A stretch of 28,158 nt of DNA from Beroe ovata (GCA_946803715.1 CAMPET010000238.1:43631-71788), one strand, 5' to 3'. Shown: positions 19,248 to 27,918, counted from the stretch's first letter. Numbers and translations: made by a program. The notes: generated from the letters alone by a model not told the origin.

Positions 19248-20696
19248 ATGAGTGCCCCTGAGACAGACACATACAAGATCGGAGATTACATTTATCTGGA
19301 TCTTTTGGAACCACGTGAACCATTTTGGATATGCATGATAGAAGAAATTCAGGTGACAGAGGATTGTAATGTCCAGATAAAGGTGAAACAGTTTTACAGG
19401 AGGACAAATTTGAGTGAAAATCTGTTGAAAATGACTGACAAGTACACAGACTGTTTCATAAATGGCAGAGATTTCAATTGGGAGAGAGCGGAGAGTTCCT
19501 CCTACATCCCAGATTACGTTCAACTCCATTTCAGTCTTCTGCAGAGAATGCTCTTTGTAAGCAAGGAAAGTATCATCATTTCCCCCGATATCATCAGAGG
19601 AAGATGCAATGTTATGCTACTGACAGTCGTTGATTGTCCTGCTGGTTTTCTGGAAAAAGAGGATGAATTTTTCTTCCTCCTGGCGTTCGACCCGGATAAA
19701 CAGGAGGTTTTCGAAGACAAGGGCTCGATTATGACCGGGATTCAGTACCAAGCAGAGCTGCCCAATTGTGATAAACCTGCTTATGATAGTGATTCTCCCC
19801 AAGAAACGATACTTTGGAGTCCTGATAAATGTTCAGATGCAGACTATGACAACCTTATATGCATGGCAAGGTCTCTCCATGCACTGAAACAGTTCACTGA
19901 CAGCAAGGCCAGCCCATCACAAGCATACAGAGACGCTTATCTCCAGAGAGCACTGGAATTATTCAGCCGCAACAACTACGATCTGCAATCCACGGCATCC
20001 CAGCTGATCAGAGAATCGTGTGCATCTGATGACACTGACTCGTGGACCAGCGATGAGGTGCTGATATTTGAACGAGCAGTCCACAGATACGGTAAACAGT
20101 TTCATTATATCAGACAGCAGTTCCTCCCCTGGAAGTCGGGTCCCGGTATTCTCAAGTTTTACCATCGGTGGAAAAACTCTGAGAACTACAAAATTTGGAA
20201 GATTGCCAATGGTGGCCGAGGAGATGTTAAGGAAATAAAAATCGGTGGATCAGAATGGATTTACCCGCTATTAACGGGTTTCGAGGCTGATGTAGTGAGA
20301 TGTCCTGGTTGTTCAGAGACTCCTGAGAATGAATGCTGGGTTTCATGGAGTAGTACGAGTGTCCCGATCAAGATTTGTAAATCTTGTTCCAAGTATTGGA
20401 AGCGGTATGCTGGATTTCCCAATTCACAGAGCTTAGAACCAGGAAATCCAGTTATTCCGGGACCCAAACCGAGTAATATGGACCCGTACCAGTGTGACAT
20501 AAACAATTGTTCGAAACGTTACAAATCCATGTCGTCACTAACGAGGCACAAAGTGAAAGTTCATAATATCCCTAACTTTGCATCGATATATCTTTGTACA
20601 ACAGAGATGTTGAAGATGAGAAGAAACTATGACAGAGATGTATTCTGTAAGATAGCCAGACGACCCTGCAGAAATCAGCTTAATATCCCATGCTAA
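19248..20696 (+). CDS. MTA-like NuRD complex subunit (BAH-ELM2-SANT-GATA) with an extra C2H2 finger
   Basis: MTA proteins scaffold HDAC1/2 and RBBP4/7 in the NuRD deacetylase-remodelling complex. The 482-residue frame has the family order: BAH domain (from YKIGDYIYLD, including VKQFYRRTNLSENL), ELM2 (DKGSIMTGIQYQAELP, around residues 160-220), SANT (WTSDEVLIFERAVHRYGKQF and RQQFLPWKS, around 264-312), then a GATA-type finger with Cys 352, 355, 377 and 380 and the typical SKYWKRYAGFP. Beyond it, residues 416-439 form a classical C2H2 finger (C-x4-C-x12-H-x4-H), which I do not know from vertebrate MTA1-3. Vertebrate MTAs are longer, with C-terminal RBBP-binding motifs that I do not see. No introns. 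Confidence 0.92.
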   Translation: MSAPETDTYKIGDYIYLDLLEPREPFWICMIEEIQVTEDCNVQIKVKQFYRRTNLSENLLKMTDKYTDCFINGRDFNWERAESSSYIPDYVQLHFSLLQRMLFVSKESIIISPDIIRGRCNVMLLTVVDCPAGFLEKEDEFFFLLAFDPDKQEVFEDKGSIMTGIQYQAELPNCDKPAYDSDSPQETILWSPDKCSDADYDNLICMARSLHALKQFTDSKASPSQAYRDAYLQRALELFSRNNYDLQSTASQLIRESCASDDTDSWTSDEVLIFERAVHRYGKQFHYIRQQFLPWKSGPGILKFYHRWKNSENYKIWKIANGGRGDVKEIKIGGSEWIYPLLTGFEADVVRCPGCSETPENECWVSWSSTSVPIKICKSCSKYWKRYAGFPNSQSLEPGNPVIPGPKPSNMDPYQCDINNCSKRYKSMSSLTRHKVKVHNIPNFASIYLCTTEMLKMRRNYDRDVFCKIARRPCRNQLNIPC

Positions 20697-20806
20697 CATT
20701 GACTTGTACTAAATTTGTTGTTGAGTCGTTGAGTCATTGTACTGTAAAATATCGTCATATTTTCTTCATTGTTTATTCATATTTCGATCGAGTTTTTGTG
20801 ATGATA

Positions 20807-20830
20807 TACTAACACATGACTCGTTCTCAG
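20807..20830 (+). promoter_or_regulatory. 3' splice acceptor with consensus branch point overlapping the MBTPS2 start
   Basis: TACTAAC at 20807-20813 is followed 16 bases later by CAG (20828-20830). It would remove ATG 20816 and leave ATG 20855 as the first in-frame start, preceded by a two-codon uORF at 20841. Confidence 0.6.
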
Positions 20831-22261
20831 ATACCGCGCCATGACTTGATCCTCATGTTACAGATACTACAACTTGTGTCCAGAGTTTCACTATTCTGGC
20901 TATTCATCAACCTCATCCACATTCTCCTCACTAAAATCGTGGGAGAGCAGTACAACTTCTACCTCTCGAGAAATGGGATTTTCGTGAAGTTTGTCCAGAT
21001 TCAGTGGCATACCGACCGGTTCAATTCTGGCCCAAACAGGGACTTTGTCAGGAAGCACAGCTCCAAAGTAGCTGTTTGGTTCACGTGCGGGGCATATTTT
21101 GGGATAATCATCATGTTTTCCAGTATAATTATCCTACTGTACACTCTGATCGCCTCGTTTACTCACGGCAGCGGGGCTGAGGACTCCAAAATCCTGACCC
21201 CAGTTGTCCCAGGCGTGAACCTGCCCAATAACCAGATCCTGCCCTACCTCCTCACTCTCCTTATCTCGGGGATTTTCCACGAGTTTGGGCATGCCCTGGC
21301 TGCTGCCCGGGAGGGAGTTTCTATGTACGGATCAGGGCTTTTCCTCTTCCTCATCTACCCTGCGGCGTTTGTAGATCTCAACACGCAGGCGCTGAAGCGG
21401 TGCGACGCGTTTCAGAGACTCCGTATTTTTTGCGGAGGAGTGTGGCACAATTGCATTATGATGGTGGGAGCGTATCTCATATGGAATGCCCTCCCCGTGT
21501 TACTATTCCTCCTGGGTTATGTTAAGGATCATGCCGTGACGGTAACCAATGTTGAGCCAGGCTCAGCTCTCAGTAATCAGGTGAATGTCGGCACTAAACT
21601 CTACTCTGTCAACGATTGCCTGGTCACTGATAAGGTAGCGTGGGGTCAGTGTCTGTGGAATATGTACTCACTACCAGCCCAGGGAAACTGCGTGGATGAG
21701 AACCTCCTCCCCAATCTGTCTCCTGAGACAGACTGCTGTGTGGAGGGGGTTGTTTCCCAGAAACACTTGTGTTATGAGGGTAGCGGTGGAAGGAATGCGT
21801 GTCTGCCGGTCCGGCACATGCTCCAATTTCCCCCCTGTGACACGGACTGTAACGGGGGGAGCTGTTACAAGCCCCACCGCAGGGAGGGTCATCTCCTCCA
21901 AATCCGGCACTCGGCATCGGACAAGAGGGCTCTCTTTGTGGGCGACCCTGCCCACCTCTACCACTCCCTATCCCTCTCAGATTACACTTCTAAACTGTTC
22001 TGGAGGGAGCTGCCAAACTGTGTCGAGCTGTTTCTCATCTATGTCGTGTCGTTGTCGGGTGCCCTTGCGATCTTCAATGCGGTCCCCGCGTTTTATCTTG
22101 ACGGTCAGCATATGTTGAGTGCAGCTCTGCAGCTGGTGTTCGATGGGTGTTACTTTGTGTCACGGGAGAGACTGAGCTTTGCAATTCAGATGTTTTCCAC
22201 CGCTCTAGTTGCGGCTAATGTTATAAATGCTTTCGTCTCAGTTTGCGTTTTGTATAGGTGA
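20816..22261 (+). CDS. MBTPS2: Membrane-bound transcription factor site-2 protease
   Basis: MBTPS2 is the Golgi zinc metalloprotease that cuts SREBP and ATF6 within the membrane after site-1 cleavage. The open frame has 481 codons from ATG 20816. The zinc motif HEFGH is at residues 155-159 and the third ligand in VPAFYLDGQ (Asp 429). Hydrophobic segments flank both, and between them is a Cys-rich loop as in the family. VVPGVNLP, FLFLIYPAAFVDL and RIFCGGVWHN also match. A perfect branch point TACTAAC (20807-20813) followed by TTCTCAG ends at 20830, inside the first codons. If that acceptor is used, the start would be ATG 20855 (468 residues), which fits the short N-terminus of human MBTPS2 better. 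The Ser-rich loop of the human protein is absent. No introns within the coding part. Confidence 0.95.
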   Translation: MTRSQIPRHDLILMLQILQLVSRVSLFWLFINLIHILLTKIVGEQYNFYLSRNGIFVKFVQIQWHTDRFNSGPNRDFVRKHSSKVAVWFTCGAYFGIIIMFSSIIILLYTLIASFTHGSGAEDSKILTPVVPGVNLPNNQILPYLLTLLISGIFHEFGHALAAAREGVSMYGSGLFLFLIYPAAFVDLNTQALKRCDAFQRLRIFCGGVWHNCIMMVGAYLIWNALPVLLFLLGYVKDHAVTVTNVEPGSALSNQVNVGTKLYSVNDCLVTDKVAWGQCLWNMYSLPAQGNCVDENLLPNLSPETDCCVEGVVSQKHLCYEGSGGRNACLPVRHMLQFPPCDTDCNGGSCYKPHRREGHLLQIRHSASDKRALFVGDPAHLYHSLSLSDYTSKLFWRELPNCVELFLIYVVSLSGALAIFNAVPAFYLDGQHMLSAALQLVFDGCYFVSRERLSFAIQMFSTALVAANVINAFVSVCVLYR

Positions 22262-22649
22262 TCACAGATGATACCTGATCCACAGATTTATGTTTACTTC
22301 CGGAGTTTGTTCATTATTGATTTGATAACAAGATGATACCTATTGATTATTAAAGTTTCGCTCAATGACCGCGTAGTGTTGAATCCTTTATCGTGAACTC
22401 AAGTCTTTGTTAAAAAGCGGAAGCACAAGAGCAGAAGAATAATGTGATTGTAGATTTGCAGTTTTACCACCACATGATGAAATGAAAAGTCGAAAATCAG
22501 TTCTGTTTTTTTTCATTTGATAATTCATCATATCATGTTTCATGATGATAAAGCTCTACTCCCCCTTCACTTTTAGCATATTGTTTAAATTTGGAAGCAC
22601 GATTTGTTACATAGCTGTCTGTAAGAAGAAACTCTCTTGTTGCTAATCG
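22262..22649. other. Spacer between MBTPS2 and the GPCR gene
   Basis: AT-rich 388-bp spacer. ATTAAA at 22349-22354 is a possible polyadenylation signal for MBTPS2. I see no coding sequence and no clear splice acceptor close to the GPCR start. Confidence 0.55.
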
Positions 22650-23546
22650 ATGGTCAGTGTTGCTGTGGAAACGCATTATGCAGAGGTTGCCATAGTGTTG
22701 GAAATGTTGCTCGGTTCGATCGTGTGTTGTATCACTGGACTAGTACTAGCAGGGTACCTCAAACTGCACTTCTGGGAGAAACCATTCGGTCTCATTGTCA
22801 TTAACCTCCTTATCTCTGATTTGTTCAATGGGTTTAATGGGTTTCTCCAAGCTGCTTACATCTTCTGCATGGAGAATGGAATCAAAGCAGCGGAGTTGTT
22901 TCGGACGATATTTTTCCTACAAGCTCTGTTTCTGTGGACAACTCTTCTCATCATGCTGTTGCTTAACTCGTCCAGACTGGTTGCCATAGTAACGCCATTC
23001 CGATACAACGACATAGTATCCATGAGCAACACAAAAACTGCCATCCTGCTGATCTGGGTAACGGGATTTACCGAGTGTTTTTTCAAGCGGTTTTCCCCCC
23101 TCGCTCACCAGTACAACTACTACATATCGGATGTTCTGTTCCACATCATTCTCAACATTTCCATCCTGTGTGTTGCCATGGCTGCATTCATTCTCCTCAA
23201 AAAGTCAGGTGAAGAGAGTGATGTCAGGAGGAAAGCAACTAAAACAGTTGTGATGGTTTCAATTGTGTTCTCCCTGACATACGGCTATTACAACTACGTG
23301 TACATAGTCTGGATGATACCTGGCCTGCCCCACACTTCTAACCAGTGGTTGCAGTTTACTGCGATTGGGAAATGGTCCCTCTCACTCGCTCATATGTTTC
23401 TACTCGTAAGCAGCCTGTTCAATGGGATTGTACTGGGACTCCAGCCGCACATCAAGGACGCTGTACGGAATATCTGGATGCCGAATTACAGGAGGTATAT
23501 CAAGATACAAGAGGCTGTATCTTCTGGACGAACTTCGTCACTTTGA
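22650..23546 (+). CDS. Divergent rhodopsin-like (class A) seven-helix receptor
   Basis: The 298-residue frame has seven hydrophobic segments at about residues 12-36, 46-70, 85-110, 130-147, 160-183, 197-222 and 238-262, with short loops and tails. TM2 has the class A signature LLISDL (Asp), and TM3 ends NSSRLVAIVTPFRY, a degenerate form of the DRY region that keeps Arg and the following IVTPFRY. TM7 has SLFNGIVLG, a degenerate NPxxY. The Cys that usually begins TM3 is missing, so the usual disulfide to ECL2 is unlikely. It is intronless. The ligand cannot be told; it looks like one of the lineage-expanded orphan receptors of invertebrates. The class is likely, the function unknown. Confidence 0.8.
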   Translation: MVSVAVETHYAEVAIVLEMLLGSIVCCITGLVLAGYLKLHFWEKPFGLIVINLLISDLFNGFNGFLQAAYIFCMENGIKAAELFRTIFFLQALFLWTTLLIMLLLNSSRLVAIVTPFRYNDIVSMSNTKTAILLIWVTGFTECFFKRFSPLAHQYNYYISDVLFHIILNISILCVAMAAFILLKKSGEESDVRRKATKTVVMVSIVFSLTYGYYNYVYIVWMIPGLPHTSNQWLQFTAIGKWSLSLAHMFLLVSSLFNGIVLGLQPHIKDAVRNIWMPNYRRYIKIQEAVSSGRTSSL

Positions 23547-23913
23547 GTTTACTTAAGAGTTTGGGAAGACTAAGATAACTTTAGATTTTGAGAATATCAC
23601 TCCTGAAATTTTGAGATTTTGTGAATTTGATGCTCTACTGGGAACTGATTGTTTTATTCGGTGATTGATTTATATGATTTTACAAGATAACACATTTTTT
23701 CTGTTTTCGTAATTTTTGTACTTGGTTAGATATTGACGTTTTGATGATTTTCGTTTTCAGTTGTTTTTATACCGTCATCGTTTAGATATTTCATCACTTG
23801 TTGTCTAACTTGCTGTCATTTCGAGATTGTGCAAAATTGAACCCTCATTTCAACTTGAATGCTCTGAACACTTTTATAAATCACGTTTTCTAAAAATTCA
23901 CATATTTCAGATT
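23547..23913. other. Spacer before COX15
   Basis: AT-rich 367-bp spacer. An open frame runs from 23827 into COX15 but lacks similarity and begins without ATG. A strong acceptor-like CATATTTCAG ends at 23910, three bases before the COX15 ATG, suggesting this spacer is not part of the mature coding region. Confidence 0.6.
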
Positions 23914-25155
23914 ATGATATGTTTATGTGGTGTAAGAAGAGCATTGACCAACACTGTCTACAACTATAGACATCTGTCCACTAGCGTCCACAACTATAGA
24001 CATCTTTCCACGGGTTTCTACAGACATCTCCAACCCAAGACATGGAATCGTCGCTTTTCCACCCTCAGATTCCGGAGTATTCCCCTTGAGCGCAAGACTA
24101 GAGTTGTAGGTTACTGGTTGCTAGGTTGTTGTGGACTCGTTGCTATGACAGTGAGTGTGGGAGGGGTGACACGACTCACAGAGTCAGGACTCTCCATGAC
24201 GGATTGGAAGTTCGCGGGAAGACGAGCTCCTAGGACTGCAGAGGAGTGGGAAGTGGAATTTGACAAGTACAAAGCATCCCCTCAGTGGAAGTACCAGGTC
24301 TGTCACTCCGGTATGACTCTCAACGAGTTCAAGTTTATCTGGTATATGGAGTGGGGACACAGGCACCTGGGCCGGGTTATTGGCACCTGTGTTGTCCTGC
24401 CGACTCTGGCCCTACTCACTCGACCATGGATCTCCAGACAGCTCAAGAGCCGGCTAGCTGGATTCAGCTCGCTGGTGGTGTTCCAGGGCTTCCTGGGCTG
24501 GTACATGGTGAAGAGTGGACTGGAGGACAAGCCGGACAGCTACGATATTCCCCGAGTATCCCAGTACAGACTAGCTGCACACCTGGGCTCCGCATTTGTC
24601 CTCTACCTCTCCATGTTCAAGACATCGCTGGACATTCTCCTTCCCGCCGCCCAGCATTCCTCCTCCCCAGCACTATTGGGACTGAGACGTTGGAGTGGTG
24701 GAGTGGCGGGTCTGGCCTTCATCACGGCACTGTCGGGAGCTTTTGTAGCAGGACTCGATGCTGGACTGGTGTACAACTCATACCCCAAGTTCGCGGACCA
24801 GTGGATACCTGATGATATCGTGTCGTTCTCCCCGACCTGGCGGAACTTCTTCGAGAACACGACCACAGTGCAGTTCGATCACAGGCTGCTGGGACACACC
24901 CTGCTGGTCTGTATCTGTGCTGTTTGGATGCTGTCCCGACCACTTATCCTGCCCAATAGGGCCAGGCTGGCTTCCCACGCCCTCATGGCAATGGGATGGA
25001 CACAGGTGGCGCTGGGAGTGAGTACACTGCTTCTCCATGTGCCCACATGGCTTGCCGCCACTCATCAGCAGGGTAGTCTCATTCTGTTGACACTAGCCAC
25101 CTGGCTCTACCATGAACTAGGCATGAAGAGAGTGAAAATGTTCAAGAAAGCGTGA
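23914..25155 (+). CDS. COX15: Heme A synthase COX15, mitochondrial
   Basis: COX15 oxidises heme O to heme A for cytochrome c oxidase, in the inner mitochondrial membrane. From ATG 23914 the protein has 413 residues (human about 410). I chose this start because it lies three bases after an acceptor-like TTTCAG and opens a basic, Arg/Tyr-rich targeting region. Strong matches follow: VGGVTRLTESGLSM, EFKFIWYMEWGHRHLGR, GWYMVKSGLE, IPRVSQYRLAAHLGS, GAFVAGLDAGLVYNSYPKF and FDHRLLGH. The four family heme-ligand histidines are present at about 149, 223, 323 and 384. About eight membrane helices are expected. The presequence holds an internal 10-residue duplication (see separate entry). No introns. 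Confidence 0.97.
   Translation: MICLCGVRRALTNTVYNYRHLSTSVHNYRHLSTGFYRHLQPKTWNRRFSTLRFRSIPLERKTRVVGYWLLGCCGLVAMTVSVGGVTRLTESGLSMTDWKFAGRRAPRTAEEWEVEFDKYKASPQWKYQVCHSGMTLNEFKFIWYMEWGHRHLGRVIGTCVVLPTLALLTRPWISRQLKSRLAGFSSLVVFQGFLGWYMVKSGLEDKPDSYDIPRVSQYRLAAHLGSAFVLYLSMFKTSLDILLPAAQHSSSPALLGLRRWSGGVAGLAFITALSGAFVAGLDAGLVYNSYPKFADQWIPDDIVSFSPTWRNFFENTTTVQFDHRLLGHTLLVCICAVWMLSRPLILPNRARLASHALMAMGWTQVALGVSTLLLHVPTWLAATHQQGSLILLTLATWLYHELGMKRVKMFKKA
23956..24015 (+). repeat. 30-bp tandem duplication in the COX15 presequence
   Basis: Two 30-bp units encode VYNYRHLSTS and VHNYRHLSTG, with a shorter third echo FYRHLQ following. Both units share CAACTATAGACATCT. Confidence 0.9.
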
Positions 25156-25346
25156 TATAGACAAGAGAACGCGTGTGTGACCCTTTACTGTTTTGGATAT
25201 ATTTGTGACCCTTTCCATGCATTTCTCATATGATAATTGAATTACCGTGCACCCTGTTTATATGAGAATTGAGTTTGAAAAATGAAATTTATTTTGAAAA
25301 TTGCGGTCTTAATTGCTTTCTCGAATGATCTGATGAGCACTTTCAG

Positions 25347-26191
25347 TAGAGTTGTCTGAAAAAACTACTTTTTATGACTTTATGAGACATATTGTGCGTT
25401 TCAAACCTCCGTACTCCATGTTATTCCCTGTTAGTATGATAAGGCGAGAGCTGACACTGGTAAATCACAGAATCGAGCATCTGGACGAATACCAAGCATT
25501 GTTGGAGAGCAAAAGCAAGAAAGAGAGTTCGGTGTTACAGGTGGTGACATCTCTCTTTGTCCTTGACACCACTTTCATCTAACTGAGGCATCTCACAGAC
25601 GCCACCAATCAATCCTTGACACCTCTAATTGACATTTCTCTTAAGTACTGTTCTCTACTCCTTGACACAACTCTAACTCCTTGGCATCATTCCAACTTCT
25701 TTACACCACTCAACCTGCGGCAGGTGAAGACTAAGTCAGGGAAGACACCACTCACCAGACACACTGAGGTACGGAGAAGAATCGGATTTGACACCACAGA
25801 TCTTAACAGTGTTGCAGAATCAGACAACAGGTACTTTGATTATATTGAAATAATATCAAATTTCTAGTATACTTCAAATGACTAGAACTGTATTCCTCCA
25901 CAGTGATAAAACAGTGGTGAGTTTCAGTGTTATACTTTTTCAATTTTCAGTTCGCAAGTATGGGCAATGTATTCGCCTAATCAGTGGACCTATACAACAC
26001 CAGACAACGCATCCAATGCACCGCAACAATCGCGGAGCAATACTAACAACAACAACAACAACAACACATTCGCCAGCAGTGTAGTTCAAAACAGCAATAA
26101 CAATAACAACAACACATTTGCTAGTAGCATAAACAACACTTTTGCAAGCAGAGATGAACACTCTATCGACGAATCTATAAGGAACACTTGA
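25347..26191 (+). CDS. Three-exon gene of unknown function with an Asn-rich tail
   Basis: I do not recognise this protein. Three exons fit in frame: about 25347-25540 (start probably ATG 25382), 25724-25830 and 25951-26191, with GT-AG introns of 183 and 120 bp, giving 168 residues from that Met. An acceptor-like CACTTTCAG ends at 25346, so an upstream 5' exon or a leader is possible. The first exon encodes a basic then helical stretch (MIRRELTLVNHRIEHLDEY), the second a basic linker (TPLTRHTEVRRRIGFD), and the third an Asn-rich tail with three copies of NNTFAS[SR]. No membrane helix or catalytic motif is seen. The splicing pattern is consistent, but the gene model needs transcript support. 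Confidence 0.55.
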
Positions 26192-26354
26192 TACCACTCC
26201 TTATCGCCGAATGGAGTGTGCAGGATCGATAATTTCCAGACTGTTCCCCAGTCAGAATGTCCCGGTCACACTGAAAAGCAGGGTTTTGTAGATGTTTACT
26301 GAACGCGCGGTGACATTTCCATACAACGACAAATATTTGCAGTGAAAGAATTGC

Positions 26355-26375
26355 CGTGCGCGCTACGCGCGCGCC
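26355..26375. repeat. CG-rich palindromic core
   Basis: GTGCGCGCTACGCGCGCGCC sits in AT-rich surroundings. It resembles the cores at 2452-2470 (GCGCGCGTTACGCGCGCGC) and 14190-14444. Confidence 0.7.
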
Positions 26376-26770
26376 CTGAACGGCTTGAATCATATCGAAA
26401 TGTTCTTGGCGCGATCCATGAAGTGGAATCCGAGAAAATTCGCAGAAATGATGGTTCTGTCTTTTTCCAGACTTAGGCCAGAAAATGTGAGTTGGTGCGT
26501 TAGTGAGTCGATTAAACACAATCTATCTGGCAAAAACTGGTATAACATACAGACATTGTACAGCATATTGAAACACATTTATAATTTCCGATTTGAGAAT
26601 TGGAAACACACATCATTCTTTGGAGGTTTACATCAGAAAAATCTGTCACGGTGTCTGACATTATTTTGACGTCTGGGTTGTCACCTTTCCAATTAGGAAT
26701 ACGTATATGTTAGGAACATAACACGTTTCCCAGACAATACGTTGTCCACGGAAATATGTTATCACGACAA

Positions 26771-26880
26771 CACGTTTCCATAGCAACACGTTTCCATAGC
26801 AACACGTTTCCATAGCAACACGTTTCCATAGCAACACGTTTGCATAGCAACAAGTTTCCATAGCAACACGTTGTCATATA
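26771..26880. repeat. 16-bp minisatellite with X-box-like motif, about 7 units
   Basis: Units begin at 26771, 26787, 26803, 26819, 26835, 26851 and 26867 with consensus CACGTTTCCATAGCAA. Four are identical; the fifth and sixth have one change each and the last decays. Each junction forms GTTTCCATAGCAAC, matching the RFX X-box pattern. Confidence 0.95.
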
Positions 26881-27142
26881 TCTGACTCTGGTGTTCCATG
26901 GGAGAACGTGTTCTCATAGATACTATCCCTGACAGGGTGAATAACTTTATGTTCCACAACTGCCGCAGTATTCTTTGGACACTGCTTCACGCTCTGTTCT
27001 ATTGTCACTGGTATCTTGACCTGTATTGATTCCTGTTTTGTTCTAAACTTAACAACACTACTTAATATAATCAGATTTGAGTTTGCTCACGATAAATATC
27101 GAAACATGACCAAACTTAAGAATCTCATGACTAGTCGGAATA

Positions 27143-27209
27143 TCACCACCTCTCCTTGATGAAAACATTATCAAATTTAACTGATGTATACCTACTACAG
27201 TTGTATACC

Positions 27210-27249
<40 letters not shown>

Positions 27250-27848
27250 GCTGTTGCTGTTGTCGAATAGCAGTGGATGTAGCACTGTTACCCGGTGTCA
27301 GTTCTTGTATTGGTGACAGTTGGAGATTGTTAACATCGTACACACGCTCGTTGTTAGTGTTGAGACTGTCTGTTCCCCGCTTCAGCACCCGGGTCAGTAA
27401 CCACACGTGTATCTGTCGTGGTGACAGCGTGTCATTACAGATGTAGACGTGTCATAGTGACAACGTGTCATGATGGTGTTGTCATGGTAACACAATGTGT
27501 CATTACGATCATGTGACAGCTGTTGTCATGTGACTGTAACATCATTACCTGATCAATAATGTCGGTGTACACAATTGGATTGAGACACGAGTTAATCGGC
27601 AACACCAAGATTGCTGTGTACGCGTACAACTGAAATGTTGCATAGTTATTATTATTATGACAACACATTTCCTTAGCAACACTCCATAGCAACACAATAA
27701 CGACTCACATCGTTGCTAAGGTGAATGCCCCCAATGTGAAGGTATGCACAGATACAGGTTGGTATCCAGCAAGCTGCATCAGTGACCACCAGTCTCTGAA
27801 TTTTCCGTGCCATCCTCCCGGCACTCTTGCTCTTAGAGGTCAGTTTTT
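27143..27848 (-). CDS. LGR/RXFP-like G protein-coupled receptor, C-terminal exons
   Basis: Partial gene: the rest lies beyond the right edge or in unplaced upstream exons. Exons in transcript order: about 27848-27709 (5' edge uncertain), 27629-27549 and 27412-27143. The first covers the end of ICL3 and TM6: ARKIQRLVVTDAACWIPTCI, very like the relaxin-receptor/LGR motif F-T-D-A-L-C-W-I-P. The second covers TM7 with LPINSCLNPIVYT, containing the NPxxY motif, again as in RXFP/LGR receptors. The third is the cytoplasmic tail, ending in a run of about 18 glutamines and a stop at 27143. A donor-like CAG|GTATAC at the end of the Gln run could lead elsewhere. The family call rests on TM6-TM7 only; the leucine-rich repeat ectodomain is not in view. 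Confidence 0.8.
27208..27264. repeat. (GTT)n microsatellite encoding polyglutamine
   Basis: On the minus strand this is a (CAA)n/(CAG) tract encoding about 18 Gln in the tail of the LGR-like receptor. Confidence 0.95.
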
Positions 27849-27918
27849 CTGGGAAATACAGAGTTTTTCTGAGAAACACAGAGTTTCTCTGAGGGTTACA
27901 GAGTTTCTCTGACGAATT
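27841..27918. repeat. Four 20-bp tandem units upstream of the TM6 exon
   Basis: Units with consensus CAGAGTTTCTCTGAGGnnnA start near 27841, 27859, 27879 and 27899. They overlap the probable acceptor of the LGR-like TM6 exon. Confidence 0.8.

Larger units (their letters stand above)
26192..27142. other. Region without a recognised gene
   Basis: About 950 bp holding a CG-rich hairpin-like stretch at 26355-26375, a 16-bp minisatellite at 26771-26880, and otherwise AT-rich sequence. An open frame of 94 codons at 26385-26669 resembles nothing I know and has no splice context. Confidence 0.55.

Noticed and set aside
23827-23913. N-terminal extension of COX15
   Set aside because: Begins without ATG, lacks targeting features and is preceded by AT-rich spacer; an acceptor ends just before ATG 23914.
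26385-26669. 94-codon open frame
   Set aside because: No recognisable domain and no exon signals; low support.
26771-26880. Regularly spaced repeats resembling a CRISPR array
   Set aside because: Direct 16-bp tandem units without spacers, in a eukaryotic genome: a minisatellite.
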